Shown one piece after another: positions 33,616-43,754 of a stretch of DNA of 64,000 bases. The DNA comes from Locusta migratoria. Taxonomy: Eukaryota; Arthropoda; Insecta; Orthoptera; Acrididae. Made by a program: the position numbers and the translations under genes. Under the pieces are notes generated by a model, which saw nothing but the letters and a program-made list of their open reading frames with translations, did not search any database and was not told where the DNA came from. Position 1 is the stretch's first letter; every line of letters begins with the position of its first letter. The stretch covers positions 344,995,668-345,059,667 of the forward strand of contig CM048744.1 of NCBI GenBank assembly GCA_026315105.1, given 5' to 3'.

Positions 33616-34315
33616 CAGTTACCTACTAGTTTGATAAAGTGAATGCGTAGCTACAAATAAATAATATGTTCATATATAAACTGTAATATTAGCACGTCAC
33701 ATTCTTGAAGATATTGTTTCATACCTACCAAGTAGCTAAAAAATTTGTGAAAGGTACACGAAAGCCACAGAAGCAAGGACAAGGTTTAAAGGCGACGTAG
33801 GCGACAATGTAAAAGTCGTGCGTAGTTTTGAAAATATTACAATGTCCGAAATCCGCTAAAACAAAACTCATACAACATGTCAGTACGCACCGAGCACTTG
33901 AACATAATCAAAATCAGTTACTTTTATACCTGAGCACATCACATTGCGATTTATTTCTACTTTTAAAACGTTTTTGGACGATATGATTACGACTCGAGTA
34001 TTGTGAACTGTATGGATAACACTGCACTGACAATTCATTATTATAGACTGCCATTAACAGAAGCACTATATTACTTGAATGATGTTTTCATATTTTTATT
34101 AGAAAGTTGATAGCAATGTTGAGTGACTAGGAAATATGAAAGTAACAGCATTAAGAACAGCAACTCCTCAGTTTGTGTCATGCCATTCCTCTGCTACTCC
34201 CTACTGGCCGCTTAGAGCTGCAATTTTTTCCTAGAGAGTTTCGCGACTGTTTGTGACAGACTGTGGTAAGACTGTGTGATTCGATTGAGGCGTTTCTACC
34301 TAACAGAACTCATCC
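33616..34315. other. Unannotated stretch
   Basis: AT-rich, nothing recognised. Confidence 0.5.
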
Positions 34316-34539
34316 TGTCATTATCAGCCGGCCGCGGTGGTCGAGAAGACTGCGGCGCGCCAGTCACGGTCTGCACGGCCACTACGGTCGGTGGTTCGAA
34401 TCCCCCCCCCCCTCGTGCATGGATATTTGTGCCGTCCTTAGTGTTAGCTAGTTCATAAGTAGTTTGTAGGTTTAGGGACTTATGACCCCGTAGTTAAGTC
34501 CCGTAACCTATACAAACATTTGAACATATGTCATTATCA
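34316..34539 (+). mobile_element. tRNA-derived SINE with 11-bp TSD
   Basis: Body 34327-34528, flanked by tgtcattatca at 34316-34326 and 34529-34539. A C-run (34405-34412) follows the B box, which itself reads ggttcgaatcc. Confidence 0.95.
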
Positions 34540-35056
34540 ACGGAAAGAAGTCTTCAGACAGTGTTATTTCAGGCGTGCCCTAGCGGAGTGTTATAGAACC
34601 GTTCCTTTCCACAATGTATATAAAACATCGGAAGTTGAGTGAGGCTTTTTGCGTATGAACAGTAATTTATCGAGAAGTTCCAACAGTGGGAAAGGGAAAC
34701 GAAATACAGCATGATCTACTGTGTGACGTCGCTTGGTGCAGGGAGCGGCACGTGAGCCACAAGTCTAAGGTGTTGCATTTACATAGAAAGAAAGATCCTG
34801 TATTATGTAACTTCGGAATATCTAAGTGTCATGTACCGGTGGTTTGCCTCACGAGTGGACAGCCTGCAATGCAGGATACAAGCTTGGATGCATACCAGTG
34901 AGGCGTCCCACAGCGGCGGTTCCGGAGTCACCAGAGGACGCGACGAGCACCGCCAGACAGCGCACTAAACCGGAACTATTTTCCTCCGCATAGTCACGTG
35001 AGATCAGCTCGAGACTGCTCCGTATCACTGCGCGCTAATTATTTAGGGGGACGCAG
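34540..35056. other. Unannotated stretch before the Jockey element
   Basis: Moderately GC-rich from 34900. No gene recognised; this is the 5' flank of the LINE insertion. Confidence 0.45.
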
Positions 35057-35159
35057 TGCAACTCGACCACCGAATCCCCCCGACTGTAGCTATTGCCGGG
35101 CTGATCTCGGCTACTTCAGTTGGTTCCCTGTTCACGCTACTTCCTTCCGTTCCTGCTTT

Positions 35160-35239
35160 GCGCCGCCGCCGCCGCCGCCCAGGCCCCGCACCTGGTCCGC
35201 CGCCGCCGCCGCCGCCGCCGCCCAGGCCCCGCACCTGGT

Positions 35240-35271
<32 letters not shown>

Positions 35272-35385
35272 CAGGCCCCGCACCTGGTCCTCCTCCTCCG
35301 CCGCCGCCCAGCAGTGCCGCCGCCGTCGACGCCGCCGTCGCCCAGGCCCAGCCCCCGCCGCCACCGCCGCCGCCGCCGCCTTCGT
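35160..35385. repeat. CCG-rich tandem repeat in the LINE 5' region
   Basis: Runs of CCG of varying length alternate with the spacer caggccccgcacctggtc, which occurs three times (near 35178, 35220 and 35270). The array lies upstream of ORF1, in the region where Jockey-type elements keep their internal promoter. All six frames are open through the array, which makes the open frames here uninformative. Confidence 0.85.
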
Positions 35386-35483
35386 AGCAGCACCAACGTC
35401 CACGCTGTCGCCACCGTCATCGCTGCCGCCCTGCCGGTCTCCGCTCGTCGCCCTGGACTGCGCCCCTGTCGTAAGAGCTGCCC

Positions 35484-37063
35484 ATGGCGACCTCATCGTC
35501 CACCCCGTCAACTTCCTCCTCCCTCTCTGCAGTTCCCACGATAACCCTGCCCCCTGTCCATACTGCACCCATCATTCTTACTACCACCCCCTCCCTCGCC
35601 TCCACAACAATCACCTGGAGCCCCTCCAGCCTTCCCCAAACTACTCTCCCGCTCCATGTCATCCTCTCCGCTTCACCATCCCATGAGGTCCCCCCTCCCC
35701 CTCCGATCTACCTCCCCCTCACCACCCCCTACACTGCACCGGTCAACCCCGCCCATGTGACGCACCGCCGAGCCACGGTGGCAGATTCGCCGCTGTCGCC
35801 CCCGCCCCCTTCTCACCTTCTACCCCACCATCCGCCTCCCATCGAAATCCCACTTGATCGTGTTTCCCTCCCAGCCCCTCCTACCTATGCCTCCGTCACC
35901 GCCTCTGCTCCAGCATCCCTACCCGCCTCTACTGGCGCCATCCCCAAGCGCACCCAGAAACGGGGAAGTGCGGACCCTTCCCCCGCCTCCACCAAATCAA
36001 AGAAAGCTCCCCCCCTCCCCCGCCCCCTCCTCCTCCCCCTCTTACCGACCCTATGGACACCGCCCCCATTCTCCCACGCCCCCAACCCGACCTGTTCACA
36101 TATGTCCTGTCCCATCCTGATCCCCGATTCCTTGAACATAAAAACCTCTCCCTCCAAATTCGGAAGTATTTCCCCTCCGCCCCCATCTCACAAATTATTC
36201 CCCGCCGAGACTCTGTCCTCCTGAAGTCCCCCTGCCCCACCCTCCACACAGACATCCTCGCTCGCATCCCCAAGGTCCTTTTCGGCCCTCATGCCACCCT
36301 CACCCCCTACTATACAGCCTCCTCTGCCCGCCAACCACCTCCCCCCCGCCGCCCTCCGACCCTCACCGCCGTGATCACAAGGCTTAGTCCTTTGATTACG
36401 GAGGAAGAGGTGTTGGAGCAACTCAACTCTCACCCCGACATCTCCATCCGTTCCGCCAAGCGGATCAACAATGACTCTGGCCCCACCCGTTTGATGCGGA
36501 TATTTACTGAATCCGCATCTTCCCTTGACCACCTCTTCCTCGAGGGTGCACTGATATACGATCGCCGCCACACGGTAGAACCCTCCCGATCCCCCCCGCA
36601 AGCCTACCGCTGCGCCAGGTGCCTCGTTTATAATGATCACCTGACGCAGAACTGCAAAAACCCTCCCACCTGTCCCCACTGCAAAGACTCCCACCTCCAT
36701 AAACACTGTCCCAACCTCGCCTCTCCTCCCACCTGCAACACCTGTGGCGGCCCTCACCCTACCTACTCCTACAAGTGCAAATCCGTCCCTCCACCTGCTC
36801 CCTCCAAACCCGAACTCACCGTCCCCATCCGCCCCATAGATCCTCCCATGCACCCCAATCAATCCTTGGTCCCTCCCCCCACCGCCGAAGACGTTATCCG
36901 GTTCGTCACCACCGTCCTCGCCAACATCCACCCCTTCCAGCGTCCCCACACCCTCCAACAGATTGCACTGGCCGCCAGGTCCGTGTTCAATCTGGACACC
37001 TTTGCAACCTTCTCCCGTGCCCACTCCCACTTCGCCTTTTCCCGCCTCGAGACCCAAGTTTAA
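35484..37063 (+). pseudogene. Jockey-type LINE ORF1 (gag-like), one frameshift
   Basis: ORF1 of such LINEs encodes a nucleic-acid-binding protein that coats the element RNA. The N-terminal part (35484 to about 36010) is Ser/Pro-rich. The C-terminal part reads in another frame, open to the stop at 37063 and starting with the ATG at 36053. It contains an RRM-like region (about residues 100-180 of that frame) and three C-rich knuckles between residues 188 and 242: CARCLVYNDHLTQNC, CPHCKDSHLHKHC and CNTCGGPHPTYSYKC. The frame change lies in a C-rich tract, 36006-36045, so a single-base slippage is the simplest cause; a sequencing error is also possible. The stop lies 66 bp before the ORF2 start. 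Confidence 0.8.
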
Positions 37064-37129
37064 GTCCCTCCGGTCCCCTTCCTTTCCCCACCCCTCCTCT
37101 ACCCTCCCCAACCCTCCCTCTATCCCATC

Positions 37130-39955
37130 ATGGCAGGCCCATCCTATACCCTCCTCTACCACAACATCCGCTCCCTCCCAGCCAATAAGAACCTCTTCCT
37201 CCACACTCTCTCCCAACACCGCGTGGATGCCTTCCTACTCAACGAGACCTTCCTGCAACCCCGCCGACCAGTCAACACCAATCCTTACCTTCTCCACCGC
37301 ACCGACGGACCCCCACCCCTGGCCCGAGGCGGAGTGACGATCGGCCATCTCCGCCACCACCCCGTCCGGCTACACCCTCTCCTCAATGACCCCACTGAAC
37401 ACTTGATCCTCAGCCTCTTTCTTCCCTCCCTCACTGTCACTCTCGCCACCATTTACATTCGCTCCACCTCTCCTCTCCCGTACGATTTCCTCTCCCATGT
37501 CGACCGCACCTTCCCGACCTATGTCATTGCCGCTGACCTCAACCTTCATTCCCGTCACCCCGCTGAACTCCGGCGGTGGCGTCAGTTCGTCACCACCTCG
37601 CTCCGGGGCGACATCCTTCCCCTTCCCCGCCCAACCCGCCCCGAAAGCAACACCACACCCGATGCAGTACTGGTGTCTCCCAACCTCCTTGGGCGCATCA
37701 CGGCGGACGTCCTAGACCTAATAGGCAGTGACCACGCCCCTGTCCTACTTACCTTTGACCACCGCCCCCGCCCTGCCCGCGCTCCTCGTCCCATGCCCCC
37801 TCCCAAACTCGTCCATGATTATTCCCGTGCCGACTGGGATGCCTACCGTCGCTCCATCGACACCTCGGTCGAAAGCCACCCACTACCCCTCCATACTCCC
37901 GCCGATATTGACCATGCCTCCTCCTTTCTCCAGCAGACCGTTGCTGACGCGGTCCATGCCCACATCCCTACCCGGGCGATCTATCCTCACCGCCCTACCC
38001 TTTCTCCACAGGCCGTCCTTCTCCTCCGCGAATCCCGCCGTCTGTACCGCTCCTTTCTCCGGACCCGTGACCGGGATACTCTCCAACGCCACCGGCAACT
38101 CCAACGACACATAAGAAACCTTTTGGCCGCGAAGATACGCCGGGACTGGCGTCAGACATGCACCCGCCTTAACTCGCTCCTCCCGGTCTACTCCGCCAAG
38201 TACTGGCGTGCCTTCCGCCGCCTTACTGGCAGTCACTCCTCCCCCCACTACCCACTTCTCCATGATGATCGTCCTTTCCCTGACAACGCCAGTAAGGCAG
38301 AACATTTTGCCTCCTACCTTTCTGATGTATTTTCCATTCCTGATGATCCCCTCTTTGACTACTCTCTCTTCCCGGATGTCCATGAGCGCACTGACACCTC
38401 CTCTCCTCCGCTCGCCGCTGTCTTCCAGTACTTGGACCGCATTCCTCCCTCAGAATTGAACACTCCCGTTACTGCCCGTGACATAATAGACACTCTTCGC
38501 ACGAAACGAAACACCGCCCCCGGTCACGACCGGCTAACCTACCGCCACCTTCGCGCATGCCCCCTCTCATTTCATGAAGTCCTGGCCAAACTCTACAACA
38601 TCATCCTTTACACTGGCTTCTACCCCGACCTGTGGAAAATCTCCCGTATTCTCATGTTCCTCAAGCCCGACAAGCCCCCGTCCCAGACCTCATCCTACCG
38701 TCCCATCAGTCTTACCTCCGTGTTCAGCAAGGTCCTGGAAACCATCCTTTCTCGTCGAATCCACCAGCACCTCCACCGCCACCAGTTTCTCCCCCCCTCC
38801 CAATGTGGCTTCCGACCCTCCTTCTCCGCCGACGACCAGCTCCTTCGCCTGACTCATCTCCTCTCCGTCCAACTCAACTCCCGTCGCTCCGCAATTTTTG
38901 TATCCCTCGACATCCAAAAAGCCTACGACCGAGTATGGCATTCCGGTCTCCTCTTCAAGATCCAGCTCTACGCCCTACCCATTAATTACGTCCGCCTCAT
39001 CGCTTCCTTCCTTACCCGCCGCCCCTCCTACGTCACTGTCTGCAACTCCAACTCCCGTATCTTCTACCCCTCCGCCGGGGTGCCCCAAGGCTCAGTCCTC
39101 TCTCCCCTCCTCTATCTCCTCTACTCTGCCGACATGCCTCAACCCCAACCTCCCGTCTATCTCCTCCAATATGCTGACGACACCGCCTTCCTGGCCCTCG
39201 CCCCCTCCCTTGCCCGTTCCCAGGTTTTGCTCCAGTCCCACCTCACCGAGTTCGCCTCCTGGTGTAACCGGTGGCTCCTCTCCGTCAATCCCGACAAATC
39301 CCAGGCAATAGTCATAGGTCGTACTACCCGCACCTTCCGCCTCCACGATTTCTATCTTACCCTTCACACCCGACCCATCCGTCACACCCCCACCCTCAAG
39401 TACCTTGGCCTTACCCTTGACCGCCAACTGTCCTGGACTCCATACCTCAAATCCCTCCGTGAGAAAGCTCTGTCCCGCCTAAACCTCCTAAAACTCCTCA
39501 CTGGCCGGACGTGGGGCCTCCACCCTTCCACTGTCCTTCACACCTACAAATCAATCATGCGCCCCGTCCTTTGCTCCTTCCACCCCGCCTGGATATCAGC
39601 CCCTCCTACTTTCTACAAGTCCCTCCAGATTCTAGAACGCCATGCCCTCCGCCTCGCATACCGTATCAGACTCCCTTCCCCCACGCGGATCCTCTATGAC
39701 CTCATCCCCTTCCCTCCTCTCCTACAACACCTCGAACGTCTCCGGCTCCTTTACACATCCCGCAAAACAGAGTCCCAAAACCCTCTGGTCTACCCTATTC
39801 TTACGAATCCCGAGCCTCTGCCACGCCTCCACCAAACCGTCCCTCCCGGCCTTCACCTCCATACGCTCCGTATCCTCTCCCAAGGCAATTTCCGCACCCT
39901 TCCTCTACCGGATACCGAACTTCGGCCCGATATCTACCCCTCCTACCAACTCTGA
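37130..39955 (+). CDS. Jockey-type LINE ORF2: endonuclease and reverse transcriptase
   Basis: A 941-codon uninterrupted frame. Residues about 1-220 form an apurinic/apyrimidinic-type endonuclease that nicks the target: LLYHNIRSLPANK with the conserved N, E in LLNETF, D-L-N in ADLNLHSRHP, and S-D-H-A-P near residue 198. Reverse transcriptase follows. It contains LKPDKPPSQTSSYRPISLTS, QCGFRPSFSADDQL, LDIQKAYDRVWH (about 595), GVPQGSVLSPLLYLLY (about 650), the catalytic box YADDTAFLA (about 681), and YLGLTLDRQLSW. There is no RNase H domain, as in Jockey-clade proteins. All catalytic residues I can place are present. The ATG at 37130 directly precedes the endonuclease and is the natural start. 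Codon use is extremely C-rich, as in ORF1. Confidence 0.92.
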   Translation: MAGPSYTLLYHNIRSLPANKNLFLHTLSQHRVDAFLLNETFLQPRRPVNTNPYLLHRTDGPPPLARGGVTIGHLRHHPVRLHPLLNDPTEHLILSLFLPSLTVTLATIYIRSTSPLPYDFLSHVDRTFPTYVIAADLNLHSRHPAELRRWRQFVTTSLRGDILPLPRPTRPESNTTPDAVLVSPNLLGRITADVLDLIGSDHAPVLLTFDHRPRPARAPRPMPPPKLVHDYSRADWDAYRRSIDTSVESHPLPLHTPADIDHASSFLQQTVADAVHAHIPTRAIYPHRPTLSPQAVLLLRESRRLYRSFLRTRDRDTLQRHRQLQRHIRNLLAAKIRRDWRQTCTRLNSLLPVYSAKYWRAFRRLTGSHSSPHYPLLHDDRPFPDNASKAEHFASYLSDVFSIPDDPLFDYSLFPDVHERTDTSSPPLAAVFQYLDRIPPSELNTPVTARDIIDTLRTKRNTAPGHDRLTYRHLRACPLSFHEVLAKLYNIILYTGFYPDLWKISRILMFLKPDKPPSQTSSYRPISLTSVFSKVLETILSRRIHQHLHRHQFLPPSQCGFRPSFSADDQLLRLTHLLSVQLNSRRSAIFVSLDIQKAYDRVWHSGLLFKIQLYALPINYVRLIASFLTRRPSYVTVCNSNSRIFYPSAGVPQGSVLSPLLYLLYSADMPQPQPPVYLLQYADDTAFLALAPSLARSQVLLQSHLTEFASWCNRWLLSVNPDKSQAIVIGRTTRTFRLHDFYLTLHTRPIRHTPTLKYLGLTLDRQLSWTPYLKSLREKALSRLNLLKLLTGRTWGLHPSTVLHTYKSIMRPVLCSFHPAWISAPPTFYKSLQILERHALRLAYRIRLPSPTRILYDLIPFPPLLQHLERLRLLYTSRKTESQNPLVYPILTNPEPLPRLHQTVPPGLHLHTLRILSQGNFRTLPLPDTELRPDIYPSYQL

Positions 39956-40617
39956 TCCCTTCCCCGTAGCATCAGCGCCCCTCCCCTCTCTCCCGTCCCA
40001 TTTTCCTTCCCGCCCGCTTGGCTACCCCTCTCCCATGCCCAGAGTCTCGTCACTCCTTCCCTCCTTACGCTCTCTTCCCTCCCCTTCTCCCCCTCTCCCG
40101 CACTTCCCCCGTCCCTGCCCCACCTCCCCCCTCCATCCCCTCCCCACTCCCTGCGGGGGCGTCTCGACTTTTTATCTACGTGTTCAGTGCAAGTGTCTCC
40201 AGTGTCGTGTGTTTTACTCAGTGCCTCCATAATCGCCGTCCCCATGTTTTATTCTATACGCCGTCAGCTGTCTCCATGTGTGAACTTCGTGTCTCCGCAA
40301 TGTACTTTTAAACTTGTCACCGTGGCCGGTTGTTTTTACTGACTGTGTGTGTGTTTTATCACTACTCGTCTCTTTTTTGTTCTCTGCCATATGTTTTGTC
40401 CCATTTATACATGTCCGTTTTACTCTGTCGAAAACTCTGTCTGTCAATGTTTTTAATTTCCGCAATTTTGTTCATCTTTTTTATATTTTATCTCTTCTTT
40501 GTCAAATATTCGTGTATCACATGGCTGAAGAGCAGCCACCGCAGCTGCTGCCAGCCTGCCAGCTGTTTCTACGGCTGGCTTTAAAACAACAATAAAGGAA
40601 GAAAAAAAAAAAAAAAA
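39956..40617 (+). other. LINE 3' untranslated region and poly-A
   Basis: The C-rich composition fades after about 40170 into T-rich sequence. It ends ggctttaaaacaacaataaagg and a run of 16 A. The aataaa at 40590 is a plausible polyadenylation signal. Confidence 0.8.
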
Positions 40618-40864
40618 GCAACTCGACGGCAGTTCTCTGCCGACCGCCTGCGAGAACCATAGCTGAGGGATCGCGACCGACGCCTCTGGGGAAGAGTCCC
40701 TGCCAGCGACGCCGCGCCTCCAGGACTTCCGCAACGCAATACGTCGTCCGTCTCCGTCTCCCTGGCCGTTCTCTCAAGGCTGTCTTATCTCCCTGGCTTG
40801 TTTCTAATTGGTGAAGAAGAAAACTTTTTTAATTTCCTGATTGTTGGGCCTGCAGTGTCATAAA

Positions 40865-41669
40865 TGTCGTTGAATGACACTGTAATGAAAGTTCCGGATC
40901 ACTGCTTATATTTTATTCAACAGTTTGTCATTATCAAGCGCTTGCGTATATAAGAATAACATATAAATCAAATAATACGAAAATATACATAAAAAATTTT
41001 GTTATAAATTATCCTTATAACATACGTCTACGATGATTGGACGTAATATGCTAACATCTGGCGTGACTGTTGTACAAACTGTATTGAAATATTCACGTAC
41101 TTCGTAGTTGGATAAGTTTATTCGCAGTTGTATACGTATTTTAGTTGCCAGGTTCTATGCAGCTTGTTACGCTAAAACGTTAAATTATAGAAAACTTTCA
41201 TATTTTGCTTAATTAACGACAGTTCTGCCAAAGATGTTTACATACATATAGTAATCGACTAAGTTATCTGAGACTTTTTAACGTCGTCATTGGTCAGAGA
41301 GGATTATTTCATTTTTAGCTCGAAATATAATTTAACGTTTTAGCGTTAACAAGCTGCATAAACCTGGCAGCTAAAATACGTATACAACTGCTAATAAACG
41401 TATCCAACTGCGAAATACGTGGATGTTTCAAAACAGTTTCTACAACAGTCACGCCAGATGTTAGCATATAACGTCCAAACATCGTAGACGTTATAAGGAT
41501 AATTTATAACCAAATTTTATGTATTTTTTCGTATTATTTAATTTGTAATTAATTAATGTAATTCTTGATAATGACAAACTGTTGAAAAAGCTGTAGCGCT
41601 ATTGAATAAAGTACAAGCAGTGATTCGGAACTTTCATTATAAGAAAACTTTTAGTTGATGTTTGTCGTT
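40865..41669. mobile_element. Fold-back element without hammerhead motif
   Basis: Inverted arms 40883-41189 and 41326-41640, about 310 bp each, starting taatgaaagttccgg and mirrored at the end. They surround a 136-bp centre. The arms show small indels relative to each other. The 7-bp tgtcgtt on both sides (40865-40871, 41663-41669) may be a target duplication, but it is short. No protein is encoded and no CTGATGA...GAAA module is present. Confidence 0.7.
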
Positions 41670-41841
41670 TTTGCCTTAGTTTCAGAAGTCTATTAGGTTG
41701 TTTTGTTTCCAGAGGATGATTAGTTTGTCTTGTCAATAAACACAATTTCCATATCGGACAGTGTCTTTCAGTTATTATCTCCTGAGGCGAGATATAGCTC
41801 TAGGACTAGCCATAAGGGGCAACTGGAAATGGAACGACCAA

Positions 41842-42833
41842 GCCGCGGTGGAGTAACCGAGCGGTCTAAGGAATTACTATACCTAGGAATTACTATTACT
41901 TCAGACTTAAATTGGAAAGAACACGTAAATAATGTCATGGGAAAGTCTAACCAGAGAGTGAGTTTTATTGGCAGAACCCTTAAAAGATGCAACAGAACTA
42001 CGAAAGAAACTGCATACACTATGCTTGTCCGTCCATTTTTGGAGTATTGCTGCCCAGTGTGGGATCCTATCAGGTGGGTTTGACGGAATACTATGGGGCA
42101 GCTCGTTTCGTATTGTCACGATACAGGGGAGACAGCGTTACGGAAATGATACAGGATCTGGGATCGGAATCATTACAATAACTGCGCTTATCGCTGCTGC
42201 GTGGTCTACTTACTAAACTCCAGACGCCAGCATTCTCCTCCGAATGCGAAAATATATGGTTGACTCCCACTTACATAAGTAGAAATGATCATCAGAATAA
42301 AATACGAGAAATCAGAGCTCGAACGGAGAGATTGTTCTTTCTTCCCGCGCGCTATTCGATAATGGAAAGGAAGATAGTCTATATCTATAAATGTGAATGT
42401 CTGTTCGATGTACGTTTATCACGTCTGAACCACAAGAGATAAAGCGCTACAAATTTGTACAGTTACTAATGTCTACCCGGGGAAGGCTTTAGGCACGGTT
42501 TTATGGAGATCGGATAGCTATTTATCTGTATATATTAATGTGAATGTCTGTTAGGTGTACGCTTATCACGTACAGACTACAAGACACAGAGACTTAAATA
42601 TTTGTACAGCTACTAATTTATACGCAAGGAATCTTTGGGCACGGTTTTATAGCGATCTGATAGATATTTAGTAATTTGAAGAATATAACGCGAAATGCGG
42701 AACAATAATGATTCTTTGAAAATAATATTTACTCTTTGAAGAAAATGGTTTAATTGGTTGCATTGTTGCTTGAAGGTTGATAATGATGAAAGGGTGGAGT
42801 ATATGGGAAAGTTATCGGTGTATATAAAATTCT

Positions 42834-42878
<45 letters not shown>

Positions 42879-43037
42879 TGTGTGTGTGTTAATATTTCGT
42901 TCTGCAGCGAAAACTACAGAACGCAAACGAATGGTCTGTGTGTAATTGTTGTGCGAAGTCTCCCGTTGTACACCATAGCAGTTCCATGTTGATAGCTACA
43001 AGGGGGTGGAAGATAGGGTGGTTGAAAGTCGTCAAAT

Positions 43038-43095
<58 letters not shown>

Positions 43096-43571
43096 GACTG
43101 AAGGCCAGCGATGACGTTAGCGACTCTATAGCAAGGAGGTTACGTACAGCGAAACGTGATGCCACAGACCATATCTTTGGTCTATGCGTGCTACACTGTC
43201 TTCAGCTCTTTCTCTGTAAGGATAAACATACGAATAAGGAAATATAAGAATAAATAAATAAAGCAGTAAAAAAGAAATTTCTTTTAATACATCTCTTTAA
43301 AAAATCATTATTGTTGAATTTCGTGTTTGGATTCTTCGAAACGAGTGCATTTTTACCTGTGATTTCTTATATATTCTCTGATAAACGTAACACGTTTTTA
43401 GAAAAAAGGAGATGGACAGAAAGAGAGTGGATAGGAAAAGTACTAACTCAAGGTTCGAATAAATAAATGAATACCCGGACAACGCCGGGTTTTCAGTTAG
43501 TATAGTATAAAGGTGGTTCGATGAACCCTCTGCCAGGCACATAAATGTGATGTAGATGTAGATGTAGATGT
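41842..43571 (+). pseudogene. CR1-like LINE 3' end split by a Helitron
   Basis: Parts 41868-42377 and 43501-43571 belong together. The first encodes LLYLGITITSDLNWKEHVNN, then RVSFIGRTLKRCNRTTKETA and LEYCCPVWDP. It continues after frameshifts with SVTEMIQDLGSESLQ and an R-N-D-H-Q-N-K-I-R-E-I-R stretch. The second holds the family 3' end ctctgccaggcacataaatg and a (gtagat)n tail. At its 5' end a truncated SINE head (gccgcggtggagtaaccgag, 41842-41873) is joined to it. Confidence 0.8.
42378..43500 (+). mobile_element. Non-autonomous Helitron
   Basis: The element starts TCTATATCTATAAATGTGAA, closely like insect Helitron 5' ends, and ends with the hairpin ACCCGG-acaacg-CCGGGT (43473-43490) followed by TTAG (43497-43500) and a T. 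Helitrons end in a hairpin plus CTRR and make no target duplication; here the terminal tetranucleotide is TTAG, a one-base departure. It interrupts the CR1-like LINE cleanly. Inside are two imperfect repeats of about 155 bp (42385-42540, 42541-42695), a (GT)n run (42836-42890) and a poly-A run (43042-43092). No Rep/helicase is encoded. Confidence 0.75.
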
Positions 43572-43735
43572 ATGGCGTCTCGCTGCGGAGCGCGTGGCTG
43601 CTCGCCGTCTGAGGTTCGATTCCTCCCTGGTGTGTTTGAGTTGTCCTCGGGTTATTTTACCTTAGTTTAAGTTGTTTGTAAGCTACTGAGTGATGACCAA
43701 GCAATTTGGTCCGATAGATTTACAAACATTTTTGG
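43572..43735 (+). mobile_element. tRNA-derived SINE, variant
   Basis: It follows directly on the CR1 tail. B box ggttcgattcc, shared 3' block (gtttgtaagctactgagtga) and tail (agatttacaaacattttt) are present. The head is ggcgtctcgctgcggagcgc. Confidence 0.75.
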
Positions 43736-43754
43736 ATCGACCAAAATAATTTCA

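Larger units (their letters stand above)
35058..40627 (+). mobile_element. Near full-length Jockey-type LINE with 10-bp TSD
   Basis: The element (35068-40617) lies between perfect copies of gcaactcgac (35058-35067 and 40618-40627). It ends aataaaggaag followed by a poly-A of 16. Order: GC-rich 5' region, ORF1 (gag-like with zinc knuckles), ORF2 (endonuclease plus reverse transcriptase), and a roughly 660-bp 3' untranslated part. Its very C-rich coding strand stands out sharply from the AT-rich surroundings. ORF2 is intact; ORF1 is split by one frameshift. Clean TSD, intact poly-A and an open 941-codon frame make it the youngest-looking autonomous element in the window. Confidence 0.9.

Noticed and set aside
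35043..35686. Several overlapping Pro/Arg/Ala/Gly-rich reading frames on both strands
   Set aside because: They are by-products of the CCG-rich array, which leaves all six frames open; position upstream of ORF1 indicates LINE 5' region.
36188..37219. 343-codon Gly/Val-rich frame on the minus strand
   Set aside because: It lies opposite the ORF1 zinc-knuckle region of the Jockey-type LINE; low-complexity composition mirrors the C-rich sense strand.
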